In this document: piece by piece, positions 1-9,525 of the stretch
Layout of the letters: each line of letters begins with the position of its first letter
How positions within the stretch are numbered: the first letter of the stretch is position 1
Origin: Marisimplicoccus sp038110465
Lineage (GTDB): Bacteria; Bacteroidota; Bacteroidia; Flavobacteriales; Flavobacteriaceae
Assembly: GCA_038110465.1 (NCBI GenBank)
Contig: JAYNJU010000006.1
Span: 1-62,108 of the forward strand
DNA: 62,108 nucleotides
Direction: 5' to 3'
Notes under the pieces: model-generated
Told to the model about the DNA's origin: nothing
What the model saw: the letters and a program-made list of their open reading frames with translations, nothing else
The model's database searches: none
Made by a program: the position numbers and the translations under genes

Positions 1-260
1 GGTTCAGGAGTTTTATCTCTGTTGCTTTTATATTCTTCAAACATTTCAGATCTAGAAGTTGAACCTCCTTTATCAAAAGCAACAGCTAAATAATCAGGAT
101 TTTGAGTTTTAATGATCTCTAATAAAGAATTCATAAAACCTAGTATTGCGGAAGTATCTATTCCTTTAGAATTAATTCTAGGATTTTTAATGAAGGCATA
201 ATAACCTCTATATATTAGAGCATATGCATCAAGTAAAAAAAGTTTTTTTGAACTTTTCAT
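1..260 (-). CDS. polA: DNA polymerase I, N-terminal fragment (cut by window edge)
   Basis: Only the first 86 or so codons are inside the window; the gene runs off the left edge. The ATG is at 260. The translation opens with MKSSKKLFLLDAYALIYRGY, the characteristic first strand of the 5'-3' exonuclease (FEN-like) domain of Pol I, and continues with the AFDKGG and EYKSNRD motifs expected next in that domain. Pol I fills gaps and removes RNA primers during replication and repair. It is divergent from tadA with a 70-bp spacer that would hold both promoters; I see no clean promoter match there. The exonuclease domain is certain; the polymerase part is assumed from family architecture. Confidence 0.88.
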   Translation of the reverse strand, partial: MKSSKKLFLLDAYALIYRGYYAFIKNPRINSKGIDTSAILGFMNSLLEIIKTQNPDYLAVAFDKGGSTSRSEMFEEYKSNRDKTPE

Positions 261-330
261 AATCAATTAAAATGCTTTTCAATATACAAAGATTAATAAT
301 CCCTAATTTAAAAGTCTATAAATTAGCTAA

Positions 331-768
331 ATGGAAATAAATCATAGACTTTTTATGAAAAAAGCACTTCAGGAAGCTAATTATGCACTATTTAAAAATG
401 AGGTTCCAGTTGGATGTGTCATTGTAGCAAATAATGAAGTTGTTTCCAGATCATCCAATATGGTAGAATTACTCAATGATTCTACTGCTCATGCCGAGTT
501 AATTGCTATTACATCTGCACAAGACAATTTAAATACAAAAATTTTAGATAATTGCATACTTTATACAACTTTAGAACCATGTATAATGTGCTATGGTGCT
601 ATTTATTGGTCTAAAATAAAAACAATAGTATATGCTGCTTCAGATTCAAAAAGAGGATTTTCAAATAGTATTACAAAAGTTGATAGAAATATTGAAGTTA
701 TAAAAGGAGTTATGGAAAATGAAAGTATTGAATTATTGGATAAGTTTTTTAAAAAAATCAGAGATTAA
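331..768 (+). CDS. tadA: tRNA-specific adenosine deaminase (nucleoside deaminase)
   Basis: A 145-residue zinc-dependent deaminase. The catalytic signature is complete: H54-A55-E56 (zinc ligand and proton shuttle) and P83-C84-I85-M86-C87 (the two zinc cysteines). Length and motifs fit TadA, which converts the wobble adenosine of tRNA-Arg(ACG) to inosine; a guanine or cytosine deaminase of the same fold is a less likely alternative. It stands alone on the plus strand, with its last 11 bases overlapping the 3' end of the small membrane gene on the other strand. Confidence 0.85.
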   Translation: MEINHRLFMKKALQEANYALFKNEVPVGCVIVANNEVVSRSSNMVELLNDSTAHAELIAITSAQDNLNTKILDNCILYTTLEPCIMCYGAIYWSKIKTIVYAASDSKRGFSNSITKVDRNIEVIKGVMENESIELLDKFFKKIRD

Positions 769-1006
769 AATCTTCAGCTTTTTCTCTCATTTTTTTCAAG
801 TTTTCATCACTTAAGGTATAATCTTTAAGTTTCTTCCCTTTCCATCTAATCGCTAAAAATATTGGCATAAAAATAAATGCTCCAATTAGAACAGAAAGAC
901 CAATAATCATATCTCCTAATTGATCACTATGAGCTTCTTTCAATATAATTCCAATAAATAAACTGATAAAAACTAGGTATGATAGTATTTTATTAAAAAA
1001 CTTCAA
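758..1006 (-). CDS. Small two-helix membrane protein, unknown function
   Basis: An 82-residue protein with two predicted membrane helices (about residues 7-23 and 32-53), followed by a basic, lysine-rich cytoplasmic tail of about 30 residues (RWKGKKLKDY and on). There is no enzyme motif. It lies three bases upstream of the aspS stop on the same strand, so it is probably the last gene of a transcript coming from aspS. It overlaps the tadA 3' end by 11 bases tail to tail. Short proteins of this shape are common next to housekeeping genes in flavobacteria, but I do not recognise a named family. Confidence 0.6.
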   Translation of the reverse strand: MKFFNKILSYLVFISLFIGIILKEAHSDQLGDMIIGLSVLIGAFIFMPIFLAIRWKGKKLKDYTLSDENLKKMREKAEDFNL

Positions 1007-1009
1007 AAA

Positions 1010-2311
1010 TTAATTATTTGATAAATCTTTAAGTTGTTCTTTAGTCAATTTAGATGGCGCATCGATCATTAGATCCCTTCCACTATTATTTTTTGGGAAA
1101 GCTATGAAATCTCTAATGACTTCTTTCCCTTTTAATACAGCTGCTAGTCTATCTAAACCAAAAGCAATTCCACCATGTGGAGGTGCGCCATATTTAAGAG
1201 CTTCTATCAAAAACCCAAACTGCTCACTATACTCTTCTTTACTCATTCCAAGTAATTCAAATATTTTCATTTGAGTATCAAAGTCATGAATTCTTATAGA
1301 ACCACCACCGATTTCATTACCATTCAAGACTAAATCATAGGCATTTGCAATCACACTAGAAGGATCTTTTTTTAGTAAATCTAAAAACTCTGGTTTTGGT
1401 GAGGTAAAGGGATGATGCATTGAAAAAAATCTCTTTTCATCTTCATCCCACTCAAAAAGAGGAAAATCTGTAACCCAAAGTGGACAAATTTTTTCTTTAT
1501 CAATTAAATTAAATCTTTCAGCTATTTCTATTCTTAAATTACCCATTTGTTCATAGGTTTTTTTTGAATCCCCTGATAATATTAGAATTAAATCACCTGG
1601 ACTAGAATCAATTTTTTCTGAAATTAATTTTAAATCTGACTCAGAAAAAAATTTATCAAAAGAAGACTTAAATGTAGAATCATCATTATGTTTAACCCAT
1701 AATAGACCAGAAGCTCCAATTTGAGGTCTCTTTACCCATTCGGTAAGGTCATCAATTTCTTTTCTTGGTATCTCAGACTTATTTTTTACTACTATACATA
1801 AAGTCAACTCATTATTATCAAAGATTTGAAAATTTTTACCTTTCACATCCTCAGCAATATTATTTATTTTCATTTCATATCTTAGATCAGGCTTATCTGT
1901 CCCATAATTATCTATTGCCTCTTTATATGTAAGCCTTTTGAAAGAAACATCTTCTGTATTTTTAAACTTTAAAAATAATCTTTTCATCAATCCTTCAAAT
2001 TGCTCAAATATATCTTCTTGGTCTACAAATGACATTTCACAATCAATTTGAGTAAATTCAGGCTGCCTGTCTGATCTAAGATCTTCATCTCTAAAACATT
2101 TCACAATCTGATAGTACTTGTCAATTCCACCTACCATGAGTAATTGCTTAAATATTTGAGGTGATTGAGGAAGAGCATAATAATGATCAGGATTTAATCT
2201 ACTTGGTACAATAAAATCCCTAGCACCTTCTGGAGTTGATTTAATTAAATAAGGTGTTTCTACATCAATAAAATTATTTTCAGAGAGATAATTTCTTACC
2301 TCAAGAGAAAG
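1010..2311 (-). CDS. aspS: Aspartyl-tRNA synthetase, N-terminus lost in assembly gap
   Basis: The visible 433 residues are the catalytic and insertion domains of a bacterial AspRS, which charges tRNA-Asp. Class II motif 2 (FRDEDLRSDRQPEFTQID) and motif 3 (GGIAFGLDRLAAVL) are intact, and the GAD insertion domain lies between them. The sequence begins inside the catalytic domain at a point matching about residue 146 of the roughly 590-residue E. coli enzyme. The N-terminal anticodon-binding OB domain (about 145 residues) is therefore missing because of the N run, not because the gene is truncated in the cell. The C-terminal end is complete and ends in TAA. Confidence 0.93.
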   Translation of the reverse strand, partial: LSLEVRNYLSENNFIDVETPYLIKSTPEGARDFIVPSRLNPDHYYALPQSPQIFKQLLMVGGIDKYYQIVKCFRDEDLRSDRQPEFTQIDCEMSFVDQEDIFEQFEGLMKRLFLKFKNTEDVSFKRLTYKEAIDNYGTDKPDLRYEMKINNIAEDVKGKNFQIFDNNELTLCIVVKNKSEIPRKEIDDLTEWVKRPQIGASGLLWVKHNDDSTFKSSFDKFFSESDLKLISEKIDSSPGDLILILSGDSKKTYEQMGNLRIEIAERFNLIDKEKICPLWVTDFPLFEWDEDEKRFFSMHHPFTSPKPEFLDLLKKDPSSVIANAYDLVLNGNEIGGGSIRIHDFDTQMKIFELLGMSKEEYSEQFGFLIEALKYGAPPHGGIAFGLDRLAAVLKGKEVIRDFIAFPKNNSGRDLMIDAPSKLTKEQLKDLSNN

Positions 2312-2411
2312 NNNNNNNNNNNNNNNNNNNNNNNNNNNNNNNNNNNNNNNNNNNNNNNNNNNNNNNNNNNNNNNNNNNNNNNNNNNNNNNNNNNNNNNNN
2401 NNNNNNNNNNN
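2312..2411. other. Assembly gap (100 N) between aspS and RND permease gene
   Basis: This is a run of exactly 100 N, the usual scaffold placeholder for a gap of unknown size. The left flank is the interior of aspS and the right flank is the interior of an RND permease. About 145 AspRS codons and probably 130-180 permease codons must be missing, so the real gap is nearer 0.9-1 kb than 100 bases. The two genes happen to stay in one frame across the Ns, which yields a false 1450-residue fusion. Confidence 0.97.
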
Positions 2412-5353
2412 CCAGTAAAACTTAAAATAATAGAGGCAAGAACAATAAAAGGCTTAGATATAGAATTGAATTGAAACACAAGAAGTAGTATAATTAAGGC
2501 AATTCCAGTTAAAAGAGCACCAGAAAGAAATTCTTGATTTTCTGATTGTTGTTTAATTTCTCCTGTAAATTTATAATCTACACCCTTTGGAGCTTCAAAC
2601 CCAGTTAATGCTATTTCTGCTGTATTTACTATTTGATTTGCGTTAGAACCAGCAAGTATTGAAGAATATAATGTTACGACTCTTTGGAGATCAATATGCT
2701 TGATTGCACTAAATGAAGTAATGTTTTTTTGATTAACTACTGAAGCTATTGGAACCTCTTTAGTACTTCCAGTAGACTGATCTCTAAAAATAATGTTTTG
2801 ATTAATAATTGAATTTATATCATTTTTATATTCATTATCAAATCTTACATTAATTTCATAATCTTCACCTCTCAACTTATATACTCCTGCTTTAGAACCT
2901 ATAATGGAATTTCTAATAGTTTGACCAACTAGCCCTGTAGGGATTCCTAATTCCCCAGCTTTTTCCCTATCAACATTAAACTCTAAACCAGGTTTACTTC
3001 TACTAACATCGATTTTAAGTTGCTCAATACCCTCAATATTTTCTTGATTTAAGTAATTTTTCATTGATATTGCAGTTTCTATCAATTCTTCATAGTCCTC
3101 CCCATATATTTCTATGTTAACTGGGTAACCACCAGGAGGACCCTGAGAGTCTTTTTCTACTGAGATTGCAATACCAGGAAATTTTTCAATAAGTGCAACT
3201 TGAATTTCTTTTCTTAATTCTTCACTTGACATTCCTCTTCGATATTTAAATTCTCTCATGGTCATTGTAATTAATGATTTATGAGGAATTTCTCCAGTAC
3301 CACCTGCGTCAGTTTCAGGATTACCTGCACCTTCTCCTACTTGAGATATTGCAGACTCAACTAAAAAGTTATAACCCTCGTTAAGGTATTTTGAATTATT
3401 GACAACTTTGTAAGTTTCTGATTCAATTAAAAGAGAAGTTTCATTAGTTTTCTTAATATCAGTTCCCTCAGGATATTCTATGTATACAAGAATTTGTTGA
3501 GGCTCATTATCAGGAAAAAATTCAACTTTTGGAGGGAAAATTGACATTAAAATAATAGAAAAAAATAAAAGAGCTACAGTCCCTCCTAGAAACATATATG
3601 GTCTGTATCCTGCAAGTGCAAATGATAAAAATTCGTTATATCTATTTTCTAATTTTACTAAAAATGTATTTTGAAATCTTACGGCAGAATTTTTAATAAC
3701 GTATTTATAAGACCAAAAAAGAAAACATATAAAGATAAAAAGTGAGCCAATTGCTCTTGTGCTACTAAAAAGAACAAAAATTAATGCTAGTCCACCTAAG
3801 ATATATGTCATTCTAACTAGATTTTTTTTACTCATTTCTCTTTCAGATAAATCCATAAAACTTGATACTAACATTGAATTAAAAAATATTGCTACTATTA
3901 AAGATGACCCCAATATTGCGGAGAGAGTTATGGGAAAATATATCATAAACTCACCAAGAGTTCCTGGCCAAGTTCCAAGTGGAATAAATGCAGCAATTGT
4001 TGTAGCTGTTGAAACAATTATTGGGAGAGCAACCTCTCCAATTCCTAATTTTGCTGCTTTAACTCTTGACATTCCCTCCTTTGACATTAGCCTATAGATA
4101 TTTTCGACAACAACTATTCCATTATCAACTAATAAACCAAGACCCATTACCAGTCCAAATAATACCATTCTATTTAATGTGAAACCAAAAGACGAAAGTA
4201 TAACTAAGGACATGAACATAGACATTGGAATAGCAAAACCAACAAACAATGCATTTCTTAAACCAAGGAAAAATGTTAAGACTGTAACAACTAAAATAAT
4301 TCCAAATATTAAGTTATTCATTAGATCATTAACTGAATTAATAGTGTATTCAGACTGATCATTTTGAATTTGAACTAATAAATCATCAGGGAGGAAGTCT
4401 TCTTTAGCCTTGTTAATTATTTCTCTAATAGAATTTGAAGCAAAAATTGCATTTTCTCCTCCTCTTTTAACAACCTCAAGCATTACAGTTTTTTTATCAT
4501 ATGATCTTGTATACGAATTAGCTTCCTTTTCTTTAAACTCTATATTAGCAACATCCTCAAGGTAAACTGGGCCCTTATCTCTTTTAACAATAATTCTATT
4601 TAATTCTGAAGGTTCAGAAACCTCACCAATGATTTTAACATTTCTTCTTTGTCCATCTGAAACTAAACTACCAGCTGAGATAGTGACATTTTCCTGAGAT
4701 ATTGCATTAATAATATCATTAAAACTTGTATTGGTTGCTTTCATCATGTAAGGATTCACAGCAACTTCCACTTCAAAATCTTGAATACCTCTAATTTCAA
4801 CAGTTTTAACTTGAGGTAATCTTTCAATTCGGGTATCTAAATATTCAGCATATTCTTTAAGTTGCTCTACAGTATAATCTCCTACTAAACTTATGTTTAA
4901 AACAGGAAACCTTTCAGCAATATCAAATTCAAAAATATTTGGATCAACTTTAGCATTATTAAATGTTGGCCAATCATCTCCAACTATAACATTATCAACA
5001 AGATCTTTAACTCTTTGTCTGGCAACTTCAGTTGGAATTTCATCATCAAATTCGACATTTATAATTGATATTCCTTCACTTGATGTAGATTCTATCTCTA
5101 TTAAACCTACTACACCTTTTATTTCTTGCTCAAGCGGATCTGTGATTAATTTCTCTATTTCCTCAGCACTATTTCCAGGGAAAATGGTTGTAACAAATAT
5201 ATTTGATGAGTTAATTTCTGGAAATAATTCTCTAGGCATAGTTTTATATGCAGTAATACCTGAAACAAGAAAGATTATCATTAATACATAAATGATAGTT
5301 TTATTATTTATTGCCCAACTCGAAAGAAAAAATTCTTTATTTTTTTTTACCAT
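2412..5353 (-). CDS. RND-type multidrug efflux permease, C-terminus lost in gap
   Basis: This is the inner-membrane pump of a tripartite efflux system (AcrB/HAE1-like). About 980 codons are visible. An N-terminal helix with MPRELFPEI, large periplasmic loops and the TM4 segment GLLVDNGIVVVENI are present. Of the AcrB Asp407/Asp408 proton-relay pair, D410 is kept and the second position is N411. The reading breaks off in the second set of helices, so the last helices lie in the gap. I place the start at the ATG at 5353, one base past the stop of the adaptor gene; a TTG at 5362 is in frame but less likely. It is the last visible gene of the tetR-tolC-adaptor-pump operon. Confidence 0.9.
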
Positions 5354-5354
5354 T

Positions 5355-6518
5355 TTAATCAATAAGTTTTACTCTTTGTGAATCTTCTACACTGTAAGCA
5401 CCTTCTAGAACTAAAACATCTCCTTTGGCAATTCCCTCAATAATCTCTACCTGATCATCATTTTTATTACCTAAAACAACATATTGCTTTGAGGTAATGA
5501 AAACCCCTTCCTTTGCATCTTTTGCCATCTTATAAATGTAATTTCTTCCAGATGCATCTTCACGAACAATTCTTAGAGGAATTGCTAAAGCTTTATCATT
5601 TTTATAAATATTAACTTTCATTTTAGCATCTAAATTTTGTTTGATTTTATTGTCAAAATTTTCTAAAGGTGCTTCTATTCTAAAAGTCCTATTTGATGGA
5701 TTTATGAAATTTCCTGTCTGGGTAATTTTAGAATTTATTACTTTGTTCAATAGAGGTATTTGTATAATTACCTCATTTCCCTCATTAATTGAGGAAATAT
5801 ACTTTTCTGAAATTGAAGACTCAGCATATATCTCATCAAGATTTACTATTCTTAAAATTTGGGATACTCCAGGTATCAGGTTACTTCCTACGTTAGAAAT
5901 AATTTCATCAATCTCACCATCAAATGGAGCATAAATTTTTGTCTTGGATAATCTATCTCTCATTTGTGCTACCATTTTTTCACTTGATTCAAAATCAGTT
6001 TTACTTTTTAAATATTGCATCTCTGATCCAATTTGATTATCCCATAACCTTTGAGTTCTTTCAAAATTTTCTTTTGCAAATTCATTTTGAATCATCATTT
6101 GGTCTAGTTGATCTTGAAGACCAGAATCATTTATTTGAGCAAGTAATTGACCTTTTTTAACCTTTTGACCTTCATCAACTAATAACCTCTCTAATGTGCC
6201 TTGAAATTCAGGAAGTATGATTACATTTTTTCTAGTTTTAAGATTGGCTTGAGTTTCAATAAAACTAGTGAATAGATTTTCCTCAACATCAAATTTTGTT
6301 ACAAGGGTCAACTTCTCATTTTCATCTAAAAATGCTATTCCATTATTGATACTATTTAACTCAACTTGTAAATTATTCATTCTATCTACATACTCTTTTT
6401 TTCTATTTTTTAACTCTTCTATTTTTCCATCTTCAATTAGAGATTCTATTGATGAGTTTTTTGATGAGTTACAGCTCAGAATTGTAATTATTATAAAAAT
6501 TAGATATATTTTTTTCAT
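5355..6518 (-). CDS. Efflux RND periplasmic adaptor (membrane fusion protein), lipoprotein
   Basis: A 387-residue HlyD/AcrA-type adaptor that bridges the inner-membrane pump and the TolC channel. It starts with a lipoprotein signal ending in the lipobox ILSC, so it should be lipid-anchored. A coiled-coil-prone stretch (about residues 25-65) comes first. The biotinyl-lipoyl-like half motifs follow (EGQKVKKGQLLAQI and, after a helical hairpin, KIYAPFDGEID), then beta-barrel and membrane-proximal domains ending near LEGAYSVEDSQRV. It lies two bases after the tolC stop and one base before the pump ATG, so the three are co-translated. Confidence 0.9.
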   Translation of the reverse strand: MKKIYLIFIIITILSCNSSKNSSIESLIEDGKIEELKNRKKEYVDRMNNLQVELNSINNGIAFLDENEKLTLVTKFDVEENLFTSFIETQANLKTRKNVIILPEFQGTLERLLVDEGQKVKKGQLLAQINDSGLQDQLDQMMIQNEFAKENFERTQRLWDNQIGSEMQYLKSKTDFESSEKMVAQMRDRLSKTKIYAPFDGEIDEIISNVGSNLIPGVSQILRIVNLDEIYAESSISEKYISSINEGNEVIIQIPLLNKVINSKITQTGNFINPSNRTFRIEAPLENFDNKIKQNLDAKMKVNIYKNDKALAIPLRIVREDASGRNYIYKMAKDAKEGVFITSKQYVVLGNKNDDQVEIIEGIAKGDVLVLEGAYSVEDSQRVKLID

Positions 6519-6520
6519 GA

Positions 6521-7849
6521 TTAGTAGTTGTTGTATAAAGTTTCTAATTCTGCTTTTACAGAAATTATGTCCAGAACTGAATTCAAATATTTTTGCTGAG
6601 AATCAAGCAATTGAAGCTGTGCTTGCCTTAATTCAAATGAAGAAACTATTCCTTCAAAAAATTTAATTGAATTTTTTTCTTCAATAGACATAGAGAGCAT
6701 CATATTTTCTTGATTAATGTTTAATGAATTAACTGCAAGTTCATATTGATTAAGTTTGTCTTTAACCTCAGCTTCAATCTTATCTGATTGTTCTTCTAGC
6801 CTTGTTTTAGCTTTCTCCATTGCAATTTTAGCTTTCTGTGAAGAGACATTTAAGCTGTTTGCATTAAAAAGAGGTACTTCTATGTTAATTCCGACTACAG
6901 ATGAACCAAACCAATTCTGAGATTTATTAAGAAAATCAAACTCATTGTTATATCCAGTATAGGTTCCACTTAAAAAGCCAGATAACTTAGGGAGTTGTTT
7001 GGACTTTTCTAGTTTATACTCTATTCTTTTAGTATCAAATGCATTTTGAGAAATTTTTACATCAATATTTTCAGATGTTGAAAATTCTTCTAATGAGTTA
7101 GAAAAAACAATATTTTCACCTATAAAATTGTTGATAGATGTTGTAAGAATTATTTCATCTTCTAGATCAATTCCTAAAACAAGCTTTAGAAGATTTAGCT
7201 GATTTTCTTGAGTTTTTTTAGTTTGTAGTAGAGATAATTCTGATTGAGCAAGAGTAATTTTTATCTGTTCAACATTTTCAATCTCTTCAAAGCCATTTTT
7301 GTAAAGTTCAGTAATTTCATAAAGATCTTTTCTAAAATTTTCAAGGTTGTTTTCAAGTAGAATAATTCCCTCATTTAAAGTTACAATCAAACTGTATAGT
7401 TTAACAATGGACTCTCTAACTTGAAGAAGTGTTTTTTCATAAAAATTTTCTGATGTAGCCAGATATATTTTACTATACTCAAGCCCAACTAACCAAGATC
7501 CATCAAATAATACTTGCTCCATTCTTACAGAACCTATTGCAGATTGTTCGGTTCCAAACTGAATCTCAGCAAATTCACCTTTATTACCTCCAAAAAACTC
7601 TGCAGGAATCAAAGAAGTAGGTAGCTCAATATTGTTAAGATAGTTTAAATCTAATTTGATGTTTGGAAGTCCAATTGCTATAGTCTTCCATCTCTCTTTG
7701 AATGCCATTTGAATTTCCCTTTCAGCATTTTTTAGACTTCTATTATTTTCCATACCAAATTCAATTGCTTCTTCAAGACTAAGACTAACTATCTCATTTT
7801 GAGAGTAGCAGAAATTAGTTATAAAAATTACTAGAATTATTTTTTTCAT
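6521..7849 (-). CDS. TolC-family outer membrane efflux protein
   Basis: A 442-residue outer-membrane factor of the RND system. A signal peptide is visible (MKKIILVIFITNFCYSQ), followed by SLEEAIEFGMENN, the usual opening of TolC-family repeats. Long amphipathic helices and two duplicated halves follow, the second near EKNSIKFFEGIVSSFELRQA. I choose the ATG at 7849 because it sits directly before the signal peptide and overlaps the tetR stop as ATGA; an in-frame TTG at 7873 would add eight polar residues in front of the signal. It forms a cell-envelope export channel with the adaptor and pump genes that follow. Confidence 0.88.
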   Translation of the reverse strand: MKKIILVIFITNFCYSQNEIVSLSLEEAIEFGMENNRSLKNAEREIQMAFKERWKTIAIGLPNIKLDLNYLNNIELPTSLIPAEFFGGNKGEFAEIQFGTEQSAIGSVRMEQVLFDGSWLVGLEYSKIYLATSENFYEKTLLQVRESIVKLYSLIVTLNEGIILLENNLENFRKDLYEITELYKNGFEEIENVEQIKITLAQSELSLLQTKKTQENQLNLLKLVLGIDLEDEIILTTSINNFIGENIVFSNSLEEFSTSENIDVKISQNAFDTKRIEYKLEKSKQLPKLSGFLSGTYTGYNNEFDFLNKSQNWFGSSVVGINIEVPLFNANSLNVSSQKAKIAMEKAKTRLEEQSDKIEAEVKDKLNQYELAVNSLNINQENMMLSMSIEEKNSIKFFEGIVSSFELRQAQLQLLDSQQKYLNSVLDIISVKAELETLYNNY

Positions 7850-8454
7850 TTTTTTATCATTTGTATTATCCAATTAGGAATCAGTTTTTTTCTTTCTTCC
7901 ATTAAGCCTTTAAATTCATTTTTTGACAAGTTTTCCATTTTCATCATTATTGGGCTACACATAAATGGAAACACTATTAAACTGAAAATATTTATTACAA
8001 AATGGATAGGTTCTACTTTATTATAAATTCCTTTTTTAACTCCTTCATTATATTGTAAAATAAGCTCTGACTTCATTATCATTTTTGTAGTTGGCATTTT
8101 TAAAAATGAACTTGGATTATTTTTTAATTCATTTAAAACAAAAGAGGGAAGTAGAGGTTCTTCTATTGTTTTGTCAATATATCTCGAGCAGCAAATTTCA
8201 ATTTTTTCTTCAAGAGAAGTTAGGGGATCATTATACACTTCTACCATTGTACTTAGAAACTCATAAAGAGTTTCAAACATAATTATTTCGAATAGCTTCC
8301 ATTTGCTTCTAAAATAATAGTTAAGCATTGCTAAGTTTATATTTGATTCTTTGGCTATATCTCTAGTTGTAGTACCACTGTAACCTTTTTTTAAAAAAAG
8401 AGTTTTAGCAGCTTCTTTTATCTTTAATTCTGTTTGTGAAAAGTTCGAGTCCAA
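7846..8454 (-). CDS. TetR-family transcriptional regulator of the efflux operon
   Basis: A 202-residue repressor. The N-terminal TetR helix-turn-helix is clear: an AAKTLFLKKGYSGTTTRDIA stretch, then a recognition helix ending in NYYFRSKWKLF. The C-terminal ligand domain has no recognisable subtype. It begins at a TTG at 8454: upstream there is no ATG or GTG before an in-frame TAA at 8476-8478, and the first internal ATG is already inside the DNA-binding domain. It is the first gene of the operon and overlaps tolC by 4 bases. The palindrome just upstream suggests autoregulation; the ligand is unknown. Confidence 0.88.
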   Translation of the reverse strand: MDSNFSQTELKIKEAAKTLFLKKGYSGTTTRDIAKESNINLAMLNYYFRSKWKLFEIIMFETLYEFLSTMVEVYNDPLTSLEEKIEICCSRYIDKTIEEPLLPSFVLNELKNNPSSFLKMPTTKMIMKSELILQYNEGVKKGIYNKVEPIHFVINIFSLIVFPFMCSPIMMKMENLSKNEFKGLMEERKKLIPNWIIQMIKK

Positions 8455-8462
8455 CTTGATAT

Positions 8463-8476
8463 ATTTGCGCGCAAAT
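8463..8476. promoter_or_regulatory. 14-bp perfect palindrome, likely TetR operator
   Basis: ATTTGCGCGCAAAT is a perfect inverted repeat. It stands out because GCGCGC is very rare in DNA this AT-rich. It lies 8 bases upstream of the tetR start codon and covers the TTTG of the likely -7 element, so a bound repressor would block transcription of tetR-tolC-adaptor-pump. Symmetry and position are seen directly; that TetR binds here is inferred. Confidence 0.6.
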
Positions 8477-8503
8477 TAAGTTTAAACATCTGAATTAAAC
8501 AAA
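8472..8503 (-). promoter_or_regulatory. Probable promoter of tetR efflux operon
   Basis: Read on the minus strand this is TTTG (8503-8500), a 20-base spacer, and TTAATTTG (8479-8472). It matches the Bacteroidetes -33 TTTG / -7 TAnnTTTG form with one mismatch in the -7 box. The start site would fall near 8467, inside the palindrome, giving a leader of about 12 bases. Confidence 0.45.
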
Positions 8504-8541
8504 TGATTAATAAAAAATTAACATAAATTAAATACTATAGT

Positions 8542-8549
8542 TAATTTTG
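8542..8549 (+). promoter_or_regulatory. -7 promoter box for prenyl synthase gene
   Basis: TAATTTTG is an exact match to TAnnTTTG, ending 10 bases before the ATG at 8560. No TTG is found at the -33 spacing. The match is short and the region AT-rich, so this is moderate evidence. Confidence 0.4.
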
Positions 8550-8559
8550 AATTAATCTT

Positions 8560-9525
8560 ATGAATAATTATTTAATAGCTTTCGAAGAATTTCTAAAAGA
8601 AAATTTAAAGCACGAAAATCCAAAAAATTTATATAATCCTGTAAAATATATTTTAGAATCTGGAGGTAAAAGGTTAAGACCTTTAATTACAATTAAATTA
8701 ACAGATATACTTTTAAATAATTTTAACAAAGCTCTTCCAGCTGCTGCTTCTTTGGAAGTATTTCACAATTTTACTTTAGCCCATGATGATATAATGGATA
8801 ATGCTAAAATGCGAAGAGGAAAAGAAACTATGAATTCAAAATGGAACAATAATACTGCAATTCTCTCAGGTGATGTTATGCTAATATTGGCATATGAATT
8901 ATTAAATAATTATGAAGGATCAGTTTTTAAAGAGCTTAATAAACAATTAACAAAATCCTCTAGATTAGTTTGTGAGGGCCAACAATCTGACATGGATTTT
9001 TCGACTCAAAAACTTATATCTGAAAAAGATTATTTTGAAATGATTAAAAATAAAACAGCTGAACTTATAGCCTGTTCATTTTTGTTTTCCGGAATAATTT
9101 CTAATTCAACTGAGATTAATAAAAATCTTCTATATGAGATTGGTCTTAATCTAGGTATTGCCTTTCAGTTAGAAGATGATTATTTAGATTGTTTTGGAGA
9201 TGAAATAAAATTTGGAAAAAAAATAGGTGGAGATATTTTGGAGAAAAAAAAGACATTGATGTTCATAAATACAAATGAAAATCTTGACAATACTTCAAAA
9301 AAAGATTTTGAAAAAATATTTTATTCAGATTTTATTGATGAAGAAGAAAAAATAAAAACAATAAAATCTTTTTATGTTAAATCTGGCTCAGATGAATATT
9401 TAAAAAATCAAGTTAAACTTTATTATGGAAAGTCTATTAATTTGATCAATCAACTTGAATTAGATGATCTTAAAAAGAATGAGATTATCAGTTTTTCAAA
9501 AATTCTTTTAGATAGACAGATTTAA
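8560..9525 (+). CDS. Polyprenyl diphosphate synthase, probably geranylgeranyl-PP synthase
   Basis: A 321-residue trans-prenyltransferase that condenses isopentenyl-PP units. Both aspartate-rich metal sites are present: DDIMD at residues 76-80 and DDYLD at 206-210. The GGKRLRP motif (IPP binding) is near residue 35. Phe71, five residues before the first motif, is the kind of bulky residue that limits products to about C20 in archaeal-type GGPP synthases, so GGPP is my preferred product; farnesyl-PP or longer chains cannot be excluded. The gene converges on the lycopene cyclase gene with a 38-base 3' overlap, consistent with a carotenoid role. Confidence 0.87.
   Translation: MNNYLIAFEEFLKENLKHENPKNLYNPVKYILESGGKRLRPLITIKLTDILLNNFNKALPAAASLEVFHNFTLAHDDIMDNAKMRRGKETMNSKWNNNTAILSGDVMLILAYELLNNYEGSVFKELNKQLTKSSRLVCEGQQSDMDFSTQKLISEKDYFEMIKNKTAELIACSFLFSGIISNSTEINKNLLYEIGLNLGIAFQLEDDYLDCFGDEIKFGKKIGGDILEKKKTLMFINTNENLDNTSKKDFEKIFYSDFIDEEEKIKTIKSFYVKSGSDEYLKNQVKLYYGKSINLINQLELDDLKKNEIISFSKILLDRQI

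Noticed and set aside
3759..5291. Plus-strand open frames opposite the RND permease gene
   Set aside because: They are antisense to a strongly conserved pump sequence, have no ribosome-binding or promoter signal, and do not resemble any protein.
1010..5362. An apparent 1450-residue protein joining an RND permease and AspRS
   Set aside because: It reads through 100 Ns. The two parts are well-known separate enzymes, and the true gap size is unknown, so the shared frame is coincidence.
5362..5362. TTG start for the RND permease
   Set aside because: It adds three residues and overlaps the adaptor gene; the ATG at 5353, one base after the adaptor stop, is the ordinary arrangement.
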